Origin: Axinella damicornis
Taxonomy: Eukaryota; Porifera; Demospongiae; Axinellida; Axinellidae
Reading direction: 5' to 3'
DNA length: 64,000 nt
Assembly: GCA_963931865.1 (NCBI GenBank)
Contig: OZ007507.1
Span: forward strand, 10,823,533-10,887,532
Shown here: positions 45,734 to 57,227 of the stretch, piece after piece
Layout of the letters: each line of letters starts with the position of its first letter
Numbering within the stretch: position 1 is the stretch's first letter
The notes under the pieces: generated by a model
Told to the model about the DNA's origin: nothing
Seen by the model: only the letters and a program-made list of their open reading frames with translations
Databases searched by the model: none
Program-made: the position numbers and the translations under genes

Positions 45734-48700
45734 AGGCAGAGGCAGAGGGAGAGGCTATGAATGATCTTGCTTGCTACTTAAGTAAACTTATTGAGTTGCT
45801 AGGAAACCAAGAATCCAGCATGTTAGAGAAAGCACTCAAGACTGCATTACACAAAGTATTATAGTTGAGAGGAGTGGGTTTACATGCTGAGATCTCATGC
45901 CAGTATAGCCTCCAATTATTAATGGGCACTACATGTATGTACAGTTGAGTTGATGAACATAAATGTTTCACTATAATTATTACCCCATGCGCATGCGCAG
46001 CAGGGGGTAGAGTGATCGGTTTTGTCTGTCAGTCTGTCCACAGTCCAAGCGCGGTTTGAGCAGTGAAGGCCTTGTTGAAGGCTTATTTCAGGATAGAAGG
46101 GTCAGAATTCAGAAAATACTAGTGTCTACATAACTCACAGACCGGAGATCTACTCGAGAGACTGAGAAAAGCTGCGTGAAAGTCGTGCTTCTAATTAATA
46201 CAACTTGACCACACCCAATTTCTAACATTACTGCCACAACTTACGGTATCTCATTCTGCATGCTGTAAATCGTGGCCTAGCTAGCTCATCGTGCATGCCG
46301 TATGAATAATCGGAGGTAGGCCTATAGCTGTCAAGTCAAAGTTGCGCACGGGGTACGTGCTCTGCTGATAGTTGGATAGTCAGTTATACAACTAGTGGTC
46401 AAGTCCGTTAGGTTCATGTGTTCCACAGCTAGTTCAGACTCCAGATGCTCTACTCGACCTGTGTTTATGCGGTTGGACCACACCCACCCTACGTCAACTT
46501 GACGTCATTCATGTGGTGAATGATACCAGACCTCAGTCTCCCCCGTTTGTTCTTCACTTCTGTGTATTCTTGTATCAAACAAAGGACCAACAACATGGGG
46601 CAGATCTGGAGGCTAATGAAACATTCCTCACCAACTACAAACGAGACAAAATGAGCCAGGTTTCCTGCAGGTTTTTGTTGCATTGGTGGGAGCCTGTAAA
46701 TGAGGTCAGCAAATCCTCCCTTGTAGCAATATCCACTGTCGTCAGTGCCAGCCATAACTGACTGGATTAATAAGGGATGCTGTAATTACCCTTCAATTAA
46801 CAGCATTTCCTAGAACTGAGATACTGGGGTAGTAATGTAACCGCCTGGCAGGCAGGTCTGCAGACAAGGTATACAACTTCCACTTGCATAACTGTGATGA
46901 TAATGTATAACACCATATTCATGCTCAACCATTGCCTTTGCCTAGCTCCCTTATAAGGCATGTATATACGTAATACTAAGAGGAAGCCATGCAACAGCCA
47001 GTCATTGATCTAGGAAGTATTATGGGCCACTTAAAAAATCATCCTCACAATTTGTACCATAATGGACGGATCCTAGACCAAGTATACTATACACACAACA
47101 ATGCGAACTGGCTTTGCAATAGTATACATGTACATAACTGAGGGGGAGCACCTTACATGTTATGTTTAGAAGCAATCAATGGCTATGGCTTCATCTGCAA
47201 CAGCATTTCTTCATTTGTACGCATGCACATAGAGCAACTTTTGAACTCAAAATTGTGTAGTGTGTGTGGAGTGAATGTTATCAAGTATGCTGCTACAAAA
47301 ATGAGGTAAACAAGTGTAAAAAACAATAAAATGTATCGAGATATAGGGATAGCAGAACAGCAAAACGTAAAGAAACAAGGTAGGGGTGATGGCATAAAAC
47401 AGTTCAGTATACGACCCATCTTACATATCTTTCTCATAAGTGGAAAGGTACGTGGTGGTGCATGTGAGACCGTATACGAAATGTTCAAAATCAGAGCTAC
47501 GAATGATTTATGGCACGACGTACGTACAACAGATATATAAACATATACCCAGCTAACTCGAGTGGACACCCCCCCCCCTTCCCACTATAGCAGGTGGTAT
47601 ACACACCACTTGTCATAGGCACAGTGCAATATTTCAACAGGTTGCACCACTTCAGTCCGGAGGCAGGGCTAAGGGCTGGTTGACGGGAGGTGGGGGGGTG
47701 GGGGCTTTAAGGACGGGTTAGACATTTCTGTTATAGATACCCGGGTTCAACCTGCTAGCTATAGTTAGTAATATTGGCCAATAGGTGCATAGTTGTATAC
47801 AATTATGACTCCAGAAGGGAAGCGTAGTGTACAAGTGGGGAGAGTGGACACCCAGACGACCTTAGTCGTATTTTGTATTACATCACTAGTAAGGGGCTCC
47901 AGTACATTTATTTACCGTGCTACATGTACTTGGTCGTTAGGGAAGTAAGAATCAAGGATGTGATTAACGACATGATCTACAGATAGGAGGAAACACCTGA
48001 GGCAAAGCATTACATGAAGTATTATAAGACAAAGTATTATTTACACAAGGTTTTGCACAAATTATAACATGAAGTCTTATACTCCCAAACTTAATGATTG
48101 CACAAGGTATTACACAACTATGACACAAGTAATTAGCTAAGTACCTGCATGTAAATCCAGGAACCACAGGCTACAGAACCACAAAACTAGTTGTATAAAA
48201 CATGACTATTAAACTACTACTTTAGTAGGCAACATATTGTGATACAGCGAGGAGGTTATATGCATACGTAGTCTACATACAGTAGCAATTTTAGACAACT
48301 TCCGACACGATATTTCTGAGTTACAATTCTGATGACTTTACACACTACCTTAAACTACCCATGAATACCCAACTGTCAGTGATGCTCTCTGATGGCTTAG
48401 CAATGACAGTGACTTTCAGAACCATCCATGCACTATTGTCCTTCATCACAACTCACAAATGTGTGAATGTGAGATGATACCTCAACTTTCACTTCAATAG
48501 CTGTTCTATTCATGTCAACAAATAATGTAGGGCCCTGGTGGTGGGGGGTTTCCCTATACAGATGCACTACTCCATCAAGGTTAACATTTCACAACTTTAG
48601 GTCAGAGACAGAGGTGGAGGAGAGGATATGAATGATCTTGTTTGGTACCTAAGTAAACTTCCTGAGTTGCTAGGGAACCAGGAATCGCACCCAAGACTGC

Positions 48701-49008
48701 ATTACACCAAGCGGTGTGGAACTCAGTAGTGTGAATAATGTTAAGGTGAGCTAATCTCATTTTGTATAGTTGAGACTGCATTACACAAAGTGGTGTGGGA
48801 ACTCAGTAGTGTGAATAATGTTAAGGTGAGCTAATCTCATTTTGTATAGTTGAGAGCTATATATACAACTGGTGGTCAAGTCAGCTAGCTAGGTTCGAGT
48901 GTTCCACAGCTAGTTGAGACTCCACATGCTCTAGACAACTCTACAAGACCTGTGTTTATGCGGTTGGACTGCACCCACCATACGTCCACTTGACGTCATT
49001 CATGTGGT
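45734..49008. repeat. Module copies, no gene supported
   Basis: Positions 45734-47460 follow the order of 10816-13330: TTGCTAGGAAACCAAGAATCC, GTGGTCAAGTC, TGACGTCATTCATGTGG, GCCTGGCAGGCAGGTCTG, and the ATGTATCGAGATATAGGGATAGCAGAACAG block. One 167 bp-type unit remains at about 47755-47905. Positions 48300-48990 repeat the block again, including a local ~70 bp duplication (GACTGCATTACAC.AAG.GGTGTG..GAACTCAGTAG) at about 48700 and 48776. The 128-149 residue minus-strand frames at 12995-13444 and 47183-47569 derive from this shared sequence. Confidence 0.6.
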
Positions 49009-49525
49009 CAGGGGCGGATTCTGGAAAAAATTTAAGGGTGGGCTATCGTGCAGCCTCACTGCTGAAGGCAGTGTATATAGGTGTGTAGTGCTGATCCAAT
49101 CAGCGCAAAGCGTGGAAATTTTTTTCCAGTTATCTAGATGGGCTCCCGTAGCACCTTCGTGCTTTTGTACTGCACTCACTGCTTTCTGGCTTCCGTGTCG
49201 TCCGTGAACGTCTCACTCTTGACGTGGAAAGGTAAATACTACTAGTCGTGAAACACCAATGTCAGAATCCGATGAAGATTCGACGTGCACGTGGTCTGAA
49301 CTGAGAACCATTTTCGTCCGCAGCACGAGTTGACTCTCTATCTGATTCATTCTGACTGTCACAAGCGGTTTTCCATTAGAAAAGTCCAGCATTGAGCTTC
49401 ATTTAAATTTCTTTGTTGCTGGTTCCAACACTAAGTCGGGTCCATGTGTACACAAGGGGTGTGGTCAGAAATGGAAAGGGGGGCAACAGCCCCCTGTAGC
49501 CCCCCCCCCCGGATCAGCCCATGGT
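49009..49525. mobile_element. Possible DNA-transposon fragment starting CAGGGGCGGATTCTGG
   Basis: The segment interrupts the module landmark TGACGTCATTCATGTGG. It begins TCAGGGGCGGATTCTGGAAAA and ends in a C-rich stretch near CCGGATCAGCCC. CAGGGGCGG-type starts are typical of some non-autonomous DNA transposons, but the two ends do not form a clean inverted repeat and no target duplication was confirmed. Confidence 0.35.
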
Positions 49526-50282
49526 GGTGAATGTGTATCATAAGTATCACAAGCACAAATCCAATATTCACCATTTGAATGGGTTAGCACAACTGCTGTG
49601 ACGTTACAGCAATACTTAGTTTGAACTTCCAGGACATTTCACCACCAGCTAGCCTGGGAACAATGCTGTATGATACTAGAGCAAGTCATGCAACGGGTAA
49701 CCATTCATCTTCAAAGTAATATTCATTGCAATGGCCAATTATAGCAATTTGTTCCATGATGGACGCATCCCAGTACGGTATGCAAATGAATGTACATACA
49801 ATGTAAACTAGCTGTGCAGATGCACATGTATCTGAGGGGGAGGCACCACGCATGTTAATTTTACAACACACTACGAAGCATTCTTGCAATTTGGGTCTAG
49901 TGATCACATTGGGTCTAGTCATCAATTGTCTCTCTAGAAATGGCACTAGTTGTCAATAATCCACTGCCTATATGGAATGGAAGGTAGTTGTGCTTGACTT
50001 GTGCAGTGGGCTACGTACATGCTGTTACTGGAGTAAAAGTGGTCACGGTAACTGAGTATGCTACCACAATTCTGCAATATATGAGATCACTGCAAATACA
50101 CCCACCAACTTCTACTCAAATATTCATAACTGATGGTCCTCACATGAGGAATCATCAATAATTTTAATGGGTGTGTGTGCGTGACGGAAGTGGGATGTTC
50201 GTGGGGCCGGGCTAGACTAGTGACATGCGACCTAAGTACTTCAATTTAGTAAACCCGAACTCTGCAAAGAATGTTTGAGAAT
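49526..50282. repeat. Repeat fragments shared with 44.3-44.9 kb
   Basis: GATGCACATGTATCTGAGGGGGAGGCACCACGCATG, TTGGGTCTAGTGATCACATTGGGTC and GTGGTCACGGTAACTGAGTATGC recur from 44320-44890. No gene supported. Confidence 0.55.
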
Positions 50283-50510
50283 ATTCCAGAACAGCTGGCA
50301 ATTGGGGAGCAGCAGTCGAAGCAGACGCAATCAGGGAGCAGCAGTTGAAGCAGACGCAATTGGGGAGCAGCAGCTGAAGCAGACGCAATCGGAGAGCAGC
50401 AGCTGAAGCGGATGCAAACGGGGAGCAGCAGTTGAAGCGGATCAATGCAATCGGGGAGCAGCAGCTGAAGTGGACGCAATCGGGGAGTAGCAGCTGTGCA
50501 CAGAGAGCAG
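50283..50510 (+). repeat. ~30 bp minisatellite, about 7 units
   Basis: Imperfect iterations of GGGGAGCAGCAG(T/C)TGAAGC(A/G)GA(T/C)GCAATC. Period is about 30 bp with minor length variation, such as an extra AATG. Open frames on both strands through it (LLLP.C- or EQQLK-type repeats) are by-products. Confidence 0.85.
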
Positions 50511-52043
50511 TTCGGCACCGGATTATCACATAGGTGAACGAGGGGGAAGTAGCCGAACGAGGGGGAAGTAGCTGAGCGAGCTAAGCTAGCGAAGCTACTT
50601 GTAGGTATAATTTGTTTAAGGTCATGCTAACCAGTGTTTCAACAACTGATCTGGTTGGTCTAGTGTCACATACGTAGAACAGAGATTATTTATGTGTGTG
50701 CTATTATTATCTCACACAATCAGTGGCTCATATATAAGTTCAGAGCATCTATACACACTACCTTCTATTCAACCAAAACTGGGAGAGACATCATGCATGT
50801 CAGAAACATTCCCACAAGATCAGAAAGCTATCATCCAGCATCATTGCCGGGTTATAGATTAATTTCACAAACTCAAACGTCATCTATTCAGCATGGTAAT
50901 AGCTAATGCACAACAAGAAGCAACGTACCTGTTCTCAGGCTCCTAGCAACCGCAGTAAACAATAAAAAACTAGGAGAGACTTCCTATGTCAATTCCATTC
51001 CCACAAGACAAGCTATAGTCACCCTGCATCGCTGCCATGTAGGTTGCATTGCTGTTATGTAGGTTAGCCAATTAAAGCCATTAACTCTTTAGGGGCCAAA
51101 TTCTTTCTCTAGGTCATTTTCAGTCTATAGAACACTTAAACATACCCTAATTTCTGTTCCCTGGCACTGCTGGGCTCGAAACTGCTCACACAGGTAATTT
51201 CAGCTATACTGAGCATATACGTGACTTAACCACACCCACCAATTAACGAGCTTGCAATCAAGCCTCCCGAGAAATGCCAACCTGCCGTAGCTGAAAAACA
51301 GGTGATGTATGCTGGAAATGGAGGCTCTACAAGGCAAGACCATTTATGCCAAAAACGGCAGAAATGGCCCTCCCAGTGCCGACCAAGACCTTTCTATCGC
51401 GGAGCCCAGACACAGCCATGCTGTTTGCACCCTCTGGGTGCACCCACCCACCTCCCCCTGTGCCGCCCTTTCTGCTGTCGTAGAACCTATCTCCAAAGGA
51501 CATTGCCGGATGTGACATCATGAAGCTGAAAGTCTCATGACACCTTAAGGCATCATTAGCTGGGAAAGGGTTTTAATGGGGATGCAAATAAAATTAAAAC
51601 GGAGCTATTTAATGATATTCATGAGGATTCTGGCAGCCATTTGGGTCAGACCATGTCAAGTGTCAGCAAACAACCAAAGTTAGCTACAGTTGGCTTCACA
51701 GGTACCAACGGCACAGGCACACCCTCCAACACACAGGAAAAATACTAAGTAGGCTGTTAATGATATTCATGATCTACAAAATAAGACAGATTACGTCCTT
51801 GTTGCAGTCACAGTCAGGGTATGGTTGGACAGAGGTTCAGTGCTCAGTTCAGCTACAACTTGCTTATCTCTGAACTTTTGTCCCACATTTCGGATCTTTC
51901 TCTCGTTTCATTAAATAACAGTCTCAGGACATCAGATCATGATGACATGGGTTAGCAACCATCCTGACCTTAACACAAGATGACATACCAAGTTGTATAG
52001 TGCTCTGTATTGAACCCCATCCTGTCAGTGGTATGGGATCTAT
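50511..52043. repeat. Non-coding, with a TTAA-type repeat relative
   Basis: A 22 bp direct repeat (GAACGAGGGGGAAGTAGC) occurs at about 50535 and 50556. About 51079-51575 starts ATTAACTCTTTAGGGGCC and ends GGGAAAGGGTTTTAAT, resembling the ends of the piggyBac-like MITE at 1885. It carries the CCCACCTCCCCCTGTGCC block shared with 9950 and 63140. No supported gene. Confidence 0.5.
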
Positions 52044-52088
52044 CAAGAGCGCATGATGACATCAATGTGATGTCATCATGCGCTCTTG
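52044..52088. repeat. Perfect 21 bp hairpin
   Basis: CAAGAGCGCATGATGACATCA, then ATG, then the exact complement ending CTCTTG. The flanking GGATCTATCAAG/GGATCTATCAAGG is duplicated (about 52038 and 52088). The hairpin is therefore likely a tiny foldback insertion with a ~10 bp target duplication. Confidence 0.75.
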
Positions 52089-52342
52089 GATCTATCAAGG
52101 ATGAGATATGAACAACCATGGCAGCCATTGACCTTGGTGGTAATTATACTCATTCTAATTTCCTTGGAAGAGGAAACACTCACAGCACATGCATATGCTA
52201 CTACTTGTATGCCATAACTCTATACATAATTCGATATACCATAATATATTATATTGGGCAATTTTCGTGTTGAAAATCCTTCGTGTGACAATTATTCGTG
52301 CTGATAAAATTTATTTTCGCGAACTCAATGATCGAACCAAAA

Positions 52343-52361
52343 GGGGGGGGGGGGGGGGGGG
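52343..52361. repeat. Homopolymer G19
   Basis: Nineteen G residues after GATCGAACCAAAA. Length probably unreliable. The flanks (52100-52340 and 52362-53080) contain module-like fragments and no supported gene. Confidence 0.9.
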
Positions 52362-53340
52362 TAACTTCTTGAGTGCCTTCCTAAGTGCTCAAGCATTAAT
52401 TCCCTCCAGCAGGTAGGTCTGTAGACAAGGCACAACTTCTGCTTGCCTGAGTACATACTGGATATAAAACTAGCTTTGTAGTGATTCCCAATGAACCATA
52501 TAGACGTGGGAGTACAATACAATTGACATACTATGAACAAGCCCACACAACAAGGAAGTAATCATTTATGCAATGGACACTCTAATTACCATGGCAACAA
52601 AAACCATAATGAATCCATGCTATGCAAGAGATGTACTACATAACTTTCAGTACTAAGAATCCCTTCACATGCAAAATTGGCTAACAACTCACTGTTGTGC
52701 ACCATATAACACCCCTAGCAAGGGCATTGGTTCCTTAATAATAACTGAGGGAGGCAAGTGCCCCAGGAGCACCCCATTTTCAATAGTGCTCAAGGAAGGT
52801 CTGCACTATAAACACAGGAACGTACGTAAATGCCATGAAAGCTATCTGATGAACCACTGATGCATGATCGTCAGGAGTAAGGGTATGCATGTGCAGGTCT
52901 TTTACCATGAGCCCAATTACCTCTTGAGGCAAGCAATGTGATACGTACGTACAGCTGAACTACACGTGAAAGACATTTGAATCAGGGTGCGCAGTATCAT
53001 TGCATACATAAAATGGAAAGGCTGTCATTTTCTGCAACCTATATAGTTACTACTTTGCTCCCATCACTGCCAACTGGACATAAATTCACAGAAAGCTCGA
53101 TCCTGGTACTAGCACATTCAGACATGTCCAACAGAATCCCTGTACAATTATAAACTCCCACAAAACAACTCCTTGCTCAACGATAATGCCTTTTAGACAG
53201 AAAATGACCATATCTGTCCTCCATCTTGGATGTAAACTCCATAGGGGAAGAGACCTTAACCCTCCTCGTTTGCTACCCTGGAACAACTTTCTAGCATACA
53301 GTCGTACATTACAAGACAAACAATTGCTTAAGAGAAATGC

Positions 53341-53391
53341 AGGTGCACTTCCACTAGTGAGTATATATATACTCAATAGTAGAAGTGCACC
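53341..53391. repeat. Imperfect hairpin AGGTGCACTTC
   Basis: AGGTGCACTTCCACTAGTGAGTATATAT pairs with ATATACTCAATAGTAGAAGTGCACCT with a few mismatches. It interrupts open frames on both strands. Confidence 0.7.
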
Positions 53392-53543
53392 TATATATGC
53401 CATCGGTCCTACCAGTGAGCAGATTATACTACTAGGGTCAACTTACCCTGATATGGGTCTGGACCCAACGATACATGTATTTCTCCTGCTTCTCTATCTG
53501 CTCATAAAGGTGGCTGGCCTCTCAGGCGTTTTCTTCAGTTGCT

Positions 53544-53926
53544 TCACCATGTATGCCAGTGCTCTTGTGTTGACAGGTCATGCAGTCTGTGGAGAGAAGA
53601 AGAGGGGTAGTAAAATTATAGGTCACATAGCCTGGGTGGTGTACATTAACTTGAATGCTCCTAGCGATTGCATATACTTGAACAAAATTGCTACAGCAGC
53701 AGCACCTGTTGTTGTGCTACAGTAAACTCCACAGCACAATGGTGTGAACCTACGAAGAAGCATGTCTTCAGCAAACCCTTCTGTGTGTGTGTGGTTTACA
53801 TACTTGAGCAGTGTCCCCTTCAGTCTGTTACTCTGGTGCTCCTGCTTTGAATTCACTGGGCATCGGCAGCAGCACCTTCCATACTTTGCAGACTCGCTGA
53901 TCTCTGGCTTGATGATCTTTAGTTCT
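53544..53926 (-). CDS. Candidate 3'-terminal exons of an unidentified minus-strand gene
   Basis: Not recognised. Exon 53804-53926 is open for 40 codons, including a CCCRC cysteine cluster. It has an acceptor ending CACAG and donor GTATGT, and ends in phase 2. The next segment, from 53586, follows a good acceptor (TTCTTCTCTCCACAG) and supplies the missing base. It reads K-LHDLSTQEHWHTW and stops at 53544, with a 217 bp intron between. Matching phases and splice motifs are the only support. A second stop-free frame lies just downstream at about 53449-53515, next to a GTAAGT donor, so the 3' end could differ. Confidence 0.3.
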
Positions 53927-54200
53927 CTGTGACGTTCTCACACTATGCTTAGATGCCCTATGCAAATGTGTGCGCATGTGCATGTAAGTACAACAATTAT
54001 GTCATGTTTAAGAGGGATGGGTCAAAGTTCAATTGTAGCCACATTCGCAGGCTGTGATGGCCTTGAATAATGTTAAGTGTTGGCGTCCAGAATCAAAGGG
54101 TCAAAGTTCAGCTGCTAAGGGGGTGTGGCTCCCTTTTATCTCTTGAACCCCTGTGAACCAAATGATCAAGAAATAGAAGGGAACAAACAATTTTTGCTGA

Positions 54201-54324
54201 TCAAAAAATCTTGATCCCAGTCACAAACACATCTACAGGCAAGGGGGTGACACTCTCATATTTGCTGTAGTCACAGCTGCGACAGGGCAACTTGACCCCG
54301 TATACCAATGAAGGCATGGAGTCA
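54201..54324 (-). CDS. Candidate exon with CxxC motif
   Basis: Stop-free from the acceptor AATGCACAG at 54325 down to TGA at 54201. It reads DSMPSLVYGVK-LPCRSCDYSK and onward, with a CRSC motif. No clear donor was found before the stop. It could belong to the same unidentified minus-strand gene as 53544-53926 and 55387-55470. Support is compositional only. Confidence 0.22.
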
Positions 54325-54414
54325 CTGTGCATTCTTCCTTATGTCAAAATATGCATGCGACCAAACAGTCAGCGGCTGATAAAAAGAGCAGTCAAGTGAT
54401 CAAGCAGCAAATGG

Positions 54415-55183
54415 CAACTGGAAAAGCAGGGAACAGGAAACAGGACGGGAGCAGGAACTGGAATTGGAAAGGGAACAGGAACGACACAATCTTAAGTGGA
54501 CATGCAGTTGTGGGGTCACTGTAAAATCTGGACTCTGGACTAGACTGACCAAAACCTGCTGTATACAGACAGCAAACACCAGCATAGCTATGAAAGGTTG
54601 TTTCTGGCTGTCTCAAGTTGCTTCCTAGCCTGTAGACGCATCGTCATATTCCGAGGTCAAAGGTCATGTGCACATTTAAGAGCTTCAACCGTAGTCATGG
54701 ATGATGTTTTCTTCTGTTTTCTACGTCAAGAAAGGCTGGAGTTTGGTTTCTGCTCGAACAACTGCTCTTCTAATAGCCTCGTTCCCAGGCGCTCGGTAAT
54801 CACCCAATTACCGAGCGCCTGGGAACGAGGCTACTCTTCAATCAGGCAAAGCATACTAACCAGAGCTCAAATAAAGCTTGACGAGGAATACATGTGTCCT
54901 CCATAAGAAACAGTGGATAAAAGTCATGGATGCTGAAGCCACTATAGAACTTAGGCAGAGCCACATTTTTTGCAGCTCATTAATATACATGTGACCTCTG
55001 ACCTCTCGGAAATCGAGCATGACCCTTCGTAGCTTTGCTGGTGTTCGCTGTCTGTATAGCTACAGCTGTTTTGGTCAGAGTCCAGGTTTTACAGTGACCT
55101 CAAAAACAGTCCGCTTAGGATTGTGTCGTTCCCGTTCCTGTTCCCACTCCCATCCTGTTTCACGTCCTCTGCTTTTCCAGTTG
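54415..55183. repeat. ~770 bp element with ~170 bp inverted arms
   Basis: CAACTGGAAAAGCAGGGAAC (54415 onward) is complementary to the end at about 55183. GTCACTGTAAAATCTGGACTCTGG, ACCAAAACCTGCTGTATACAGACAGC and CAGCATAGCTA also pair with 55030-55110. A third fragment (GTGGGTCAGTGCAAAACCTGGGCTCTGGACT) lies at about 60272. A TAGCCTCG foldback is nested inside. Probably a non-autonomous DNA transposon. Confidence 0.75.
54774..54833. repeat. 60 bp TAGCCTCGTTCCCAGGC hairpin
   Basis: TAGCCTCGTTCCCAGGCGCTCGGTAAT and its exact complement are separated by only six bases (CACCCA). It is the minimal member of the family, nested in the 54415-55183 element. Confidence 0.9.
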
Positions 55184-55386
55184 TCCAGTAGCAGTCACAA
55201 GAATTCTTGACCTCGGTCGCTGCTGTGACTAGAGTGTCCATGGGAATGTCACTCCCTTGTACAGGTGACACATAAGTGACCTCCCCTAGTATTATCATTG
55301 TGTCGCTATATCAAATCCGTCGTTTTCTGACTGCGAACATTCTGGGAAAACAGGAGGAGTCCTGTTGTGTCTCCAAGTCAACATAC

Positions 55387-55470
55387 CATCTTCGCAGTAT
55401 CTGCAAAGACTCTCATCTCTTTTCGGCCTTCAATAGAGAAAGTGGTGGAGGGCACCATCAGCACTGTGTT
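55387..55470 (-). CDS. Candidate internal exon, 28 codons
   Basis: Open on the minus strand in phase 0, between acceptor TGATGATCCCAG and donor GTATGT. It reads NTVLMVPSTTFSIEGRKEMR and eight further residues. A second stretch follows at 55212-55285 after an ACTAG acceptor (GEVTYVSPVQGSDIPMDTL..). The plus strand is also open here for 86 codons, so strand is not certain. I could not assign a family. Confidence 0.27.
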
Positions 55471-55962
55471 CTGGGATCATCAGACACCACAGTAGCACTG
55501 GAGTGGAGTATATCAGAAAAAAAACTTGAACTCTGAACCAAACGCTTAATTAAGAGTACGCGCTTTGCGCGCGCAAGTTATGCCATCCGACCGGCGACCT
55601 GTGTGGATCCGGATCCATATATCCATGGACTGGACCTTGGACCGGAAATAGTCTCGCGTGGCCCAGCCCCTTCCCGCCCCACTAATCGCCGCGGGAAGGG
55701 ACATGTACCAGACTATTCCGCCGCGTGCGCGAATAGTTCTGGTACCGAGACTAGGACTTTCCAGGCAGAATTAGAATTAGCTAAGGGAGTCCTGAAATGG
55801 CATGGCCAAACCATCACAGCAAGAGTGTATACACTCTTGATCACAGCAATACAGCAGCATGCAGCAGCCCTGGTAGTTGTTGGGATGCAGTCAGTGAGGA
55901 GCAAGATATTGGAAAGGAAGTTGAGTTGGGGTTCCTGCAGAGGGTAGCTACTGAGTGCCGGT

Positions 55963-56097
55963 TCAAGGTGTGTCATGTTTGTGAAGTGGAAGGCTGGTGG
56001 AATCAATGAGTGACAGTATCTCTTCTCTGTGTTTGATGAGGGAGTGTAAGGAATGGGAGGAGTTGTGTGGTGTGGCTTCACTGATAAGATGCTGAAA
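55963..56097 (-). CDS. Candidate exon, 44 codons plus stop
   Basis: Follows a strongly pyrimidine-rich acceptor (GTTCTTTCCCCTCCAG) and stays open to TGA at 55963. It reads FQHLISEATPHNSSHSLHSL, then a charged KHREEILSL segment. A further minus-strand open stretch (EPQLNFLSNILLLTDC..) follows acceptor CTACCCTCTGCAG at about 55940. Plus-strand frames in the same place look equally open, so this is weak. Confidence 0.22.
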   Translation of the reverse strand, partial: FQHLISEATPHNSSHSLHSLIKHREEILSLIDSTSLPLHKHDTP

Positions 56098-56506
56098 CTG
56101 GAGGGGAAAGAACTTGGGTTGGGAGAATGGATGGTGTACTGCTACTGGACAGATGTGGTATGTGAGCCCCCTTGAAGTAGAGAGGAGAGTTGGACGGGCA
56201 AGACTGTGGGATGCAACTCTAGACTTTGGAGTCCCTCACACTCTGGGGCTCCAGTTGCTGAGCAGGGTTTTGACTCGAGTCATCGTGGGAGGGGTAACCA
56301 CCCCTGCCCCCCCTCAGTGAAACTACACCTCTGGAGACCTCGGTGCCGAAACACGTGCCGAAACACGTGCCGTCAAACACTGTGAATATGATTGTATTAA
56401 CAGAATTTGTGATGTCAGTGACTCAGTGGCGGCACGTATTACGGCCACTATTCCTGACATTCATATGACATACGTCATGATTACCAGCTCACCACACACA
56501 TGCATG

Positions 56507-56524
56507 TACACACACACACACACG
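56507..56524. repeat. (CA)n microsatellite
   Basis: ACACACACACACACACGCA just ahead of the G-rich minisatellite. Confidence 0.9.
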
Positions 56525-56546
56525 CAACCCTCCCTGCCCCCACTCA

Positions 56547-56992
56547 GCATTGGGGGTGGGAGCATTGGGGGTGGGAGCATTGGGGGGGTGGGAGCATTGG
56601 GGGGTGGGGAACATTGGGGGGGGGGGGGGGGGGGTGGGGAGCATTGGGGGGGTGGGGAGCATTGGGGGGTGGGGAGCATTGGGGGGGGTGGGGAGCATTG
56701 GGGGGGGTGGGGAGGATTGGGAGGGGGGGGGGGGGGGTGGCATTGGGGGGTGGGGAGCATTGGGGGGTGGGGAGCATTGGGGGGGTGGGGAGCATTGGGC
56801 GGTGGAGAGCATTGGGGGGGGAGCATGGGGTGGGTAGTGGGTACACGTGGGGAAGGTAGGGATCAAAACAGGGATGCAAAATCATTAAGTAAATCATGAA
56901 GTGCTCCCCACCCCCCCCCCAATGCTCCCCACCCCCCAATGCTCCCACCCCCCCCAATGCTCCCACCCCCCCAATGCTGCCCACCCACCCAT
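56547..56992. repeat. G-rich minisatellite with an inverted C-rich partner
   Basis: From 56547 to about 56834 are some 17 units of GAGCATTGGGGGG(G)TGGG with G runs of 3-20. From 56904 to 56992 the complementary unit (CCCCCCAATGCTCCC(C)ACC) occurs about five times on the same strand. The two arrays can therefore pair as a giant hairpin, and the G-rich one has strong G-quadruplex potential. Glycine/tryptophan-rich and proline-rich frames up to 163 residues are translation artefacts. Confidence 0.95.
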
Positions 56993-57185
56993 TGGTGGCA
57001 GGCAGAGCTTGGGTAAGGTTAAGGTGAGGGCTCACCTCAACTTAACTTTACCCGAGCTAAACCGAGCCCGAATGACTTCAACTGAACTGCACTCGCTTTA
57101 TATACCCGGCCCCGACTCCAGAGCCGGCCGGAAGCGCGCGGCGGTAAAGCTCTAATTTGATTGGTTGGAAACCGCGGTTTCAAAT

Positions 57186-57194
57186 TTTGGCGGG
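57186..57194 (+). promoter_or_regulatory. E2F-like site TTTGGCGGG in a GC-rich leader
   Basis: TTTGGCGGGC lies 34 bp before a candidate ATG at 57228, within a CpG-containing stretch (57110-57180: CCGGCCGGAAGCGCGCGGCGG) that also contains ATTGGTTGG. It looks like a housekeeping-type promoter, by motif only. Confidence 0.35.
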
Positions 57195-57227
57195 CAAACG
57201 AACTGTGCACGCGTAAACTGTTGACAA

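Noticed and set aside
50212..50529. Leucine/cysteine-rich 105-residue minus-strand frame
   Set aside because: Product of the 30 bp minisatellite; no start context, splice site or homology.
53186..53725. 179-residue plus-strand open frame with a hydrophobic segment
   Set aside because: It crosses a hairpin (53341-53391), and the minus strand over the same DNA has better splice-bounded exon candidates.
56426..57035. Glycine/tryptophan-rich and proline-rich open frames of up to 163 residues
   Set aside because: They are translations of the G-rich minisatellite in several frames on both strands, with no independent coding signal.
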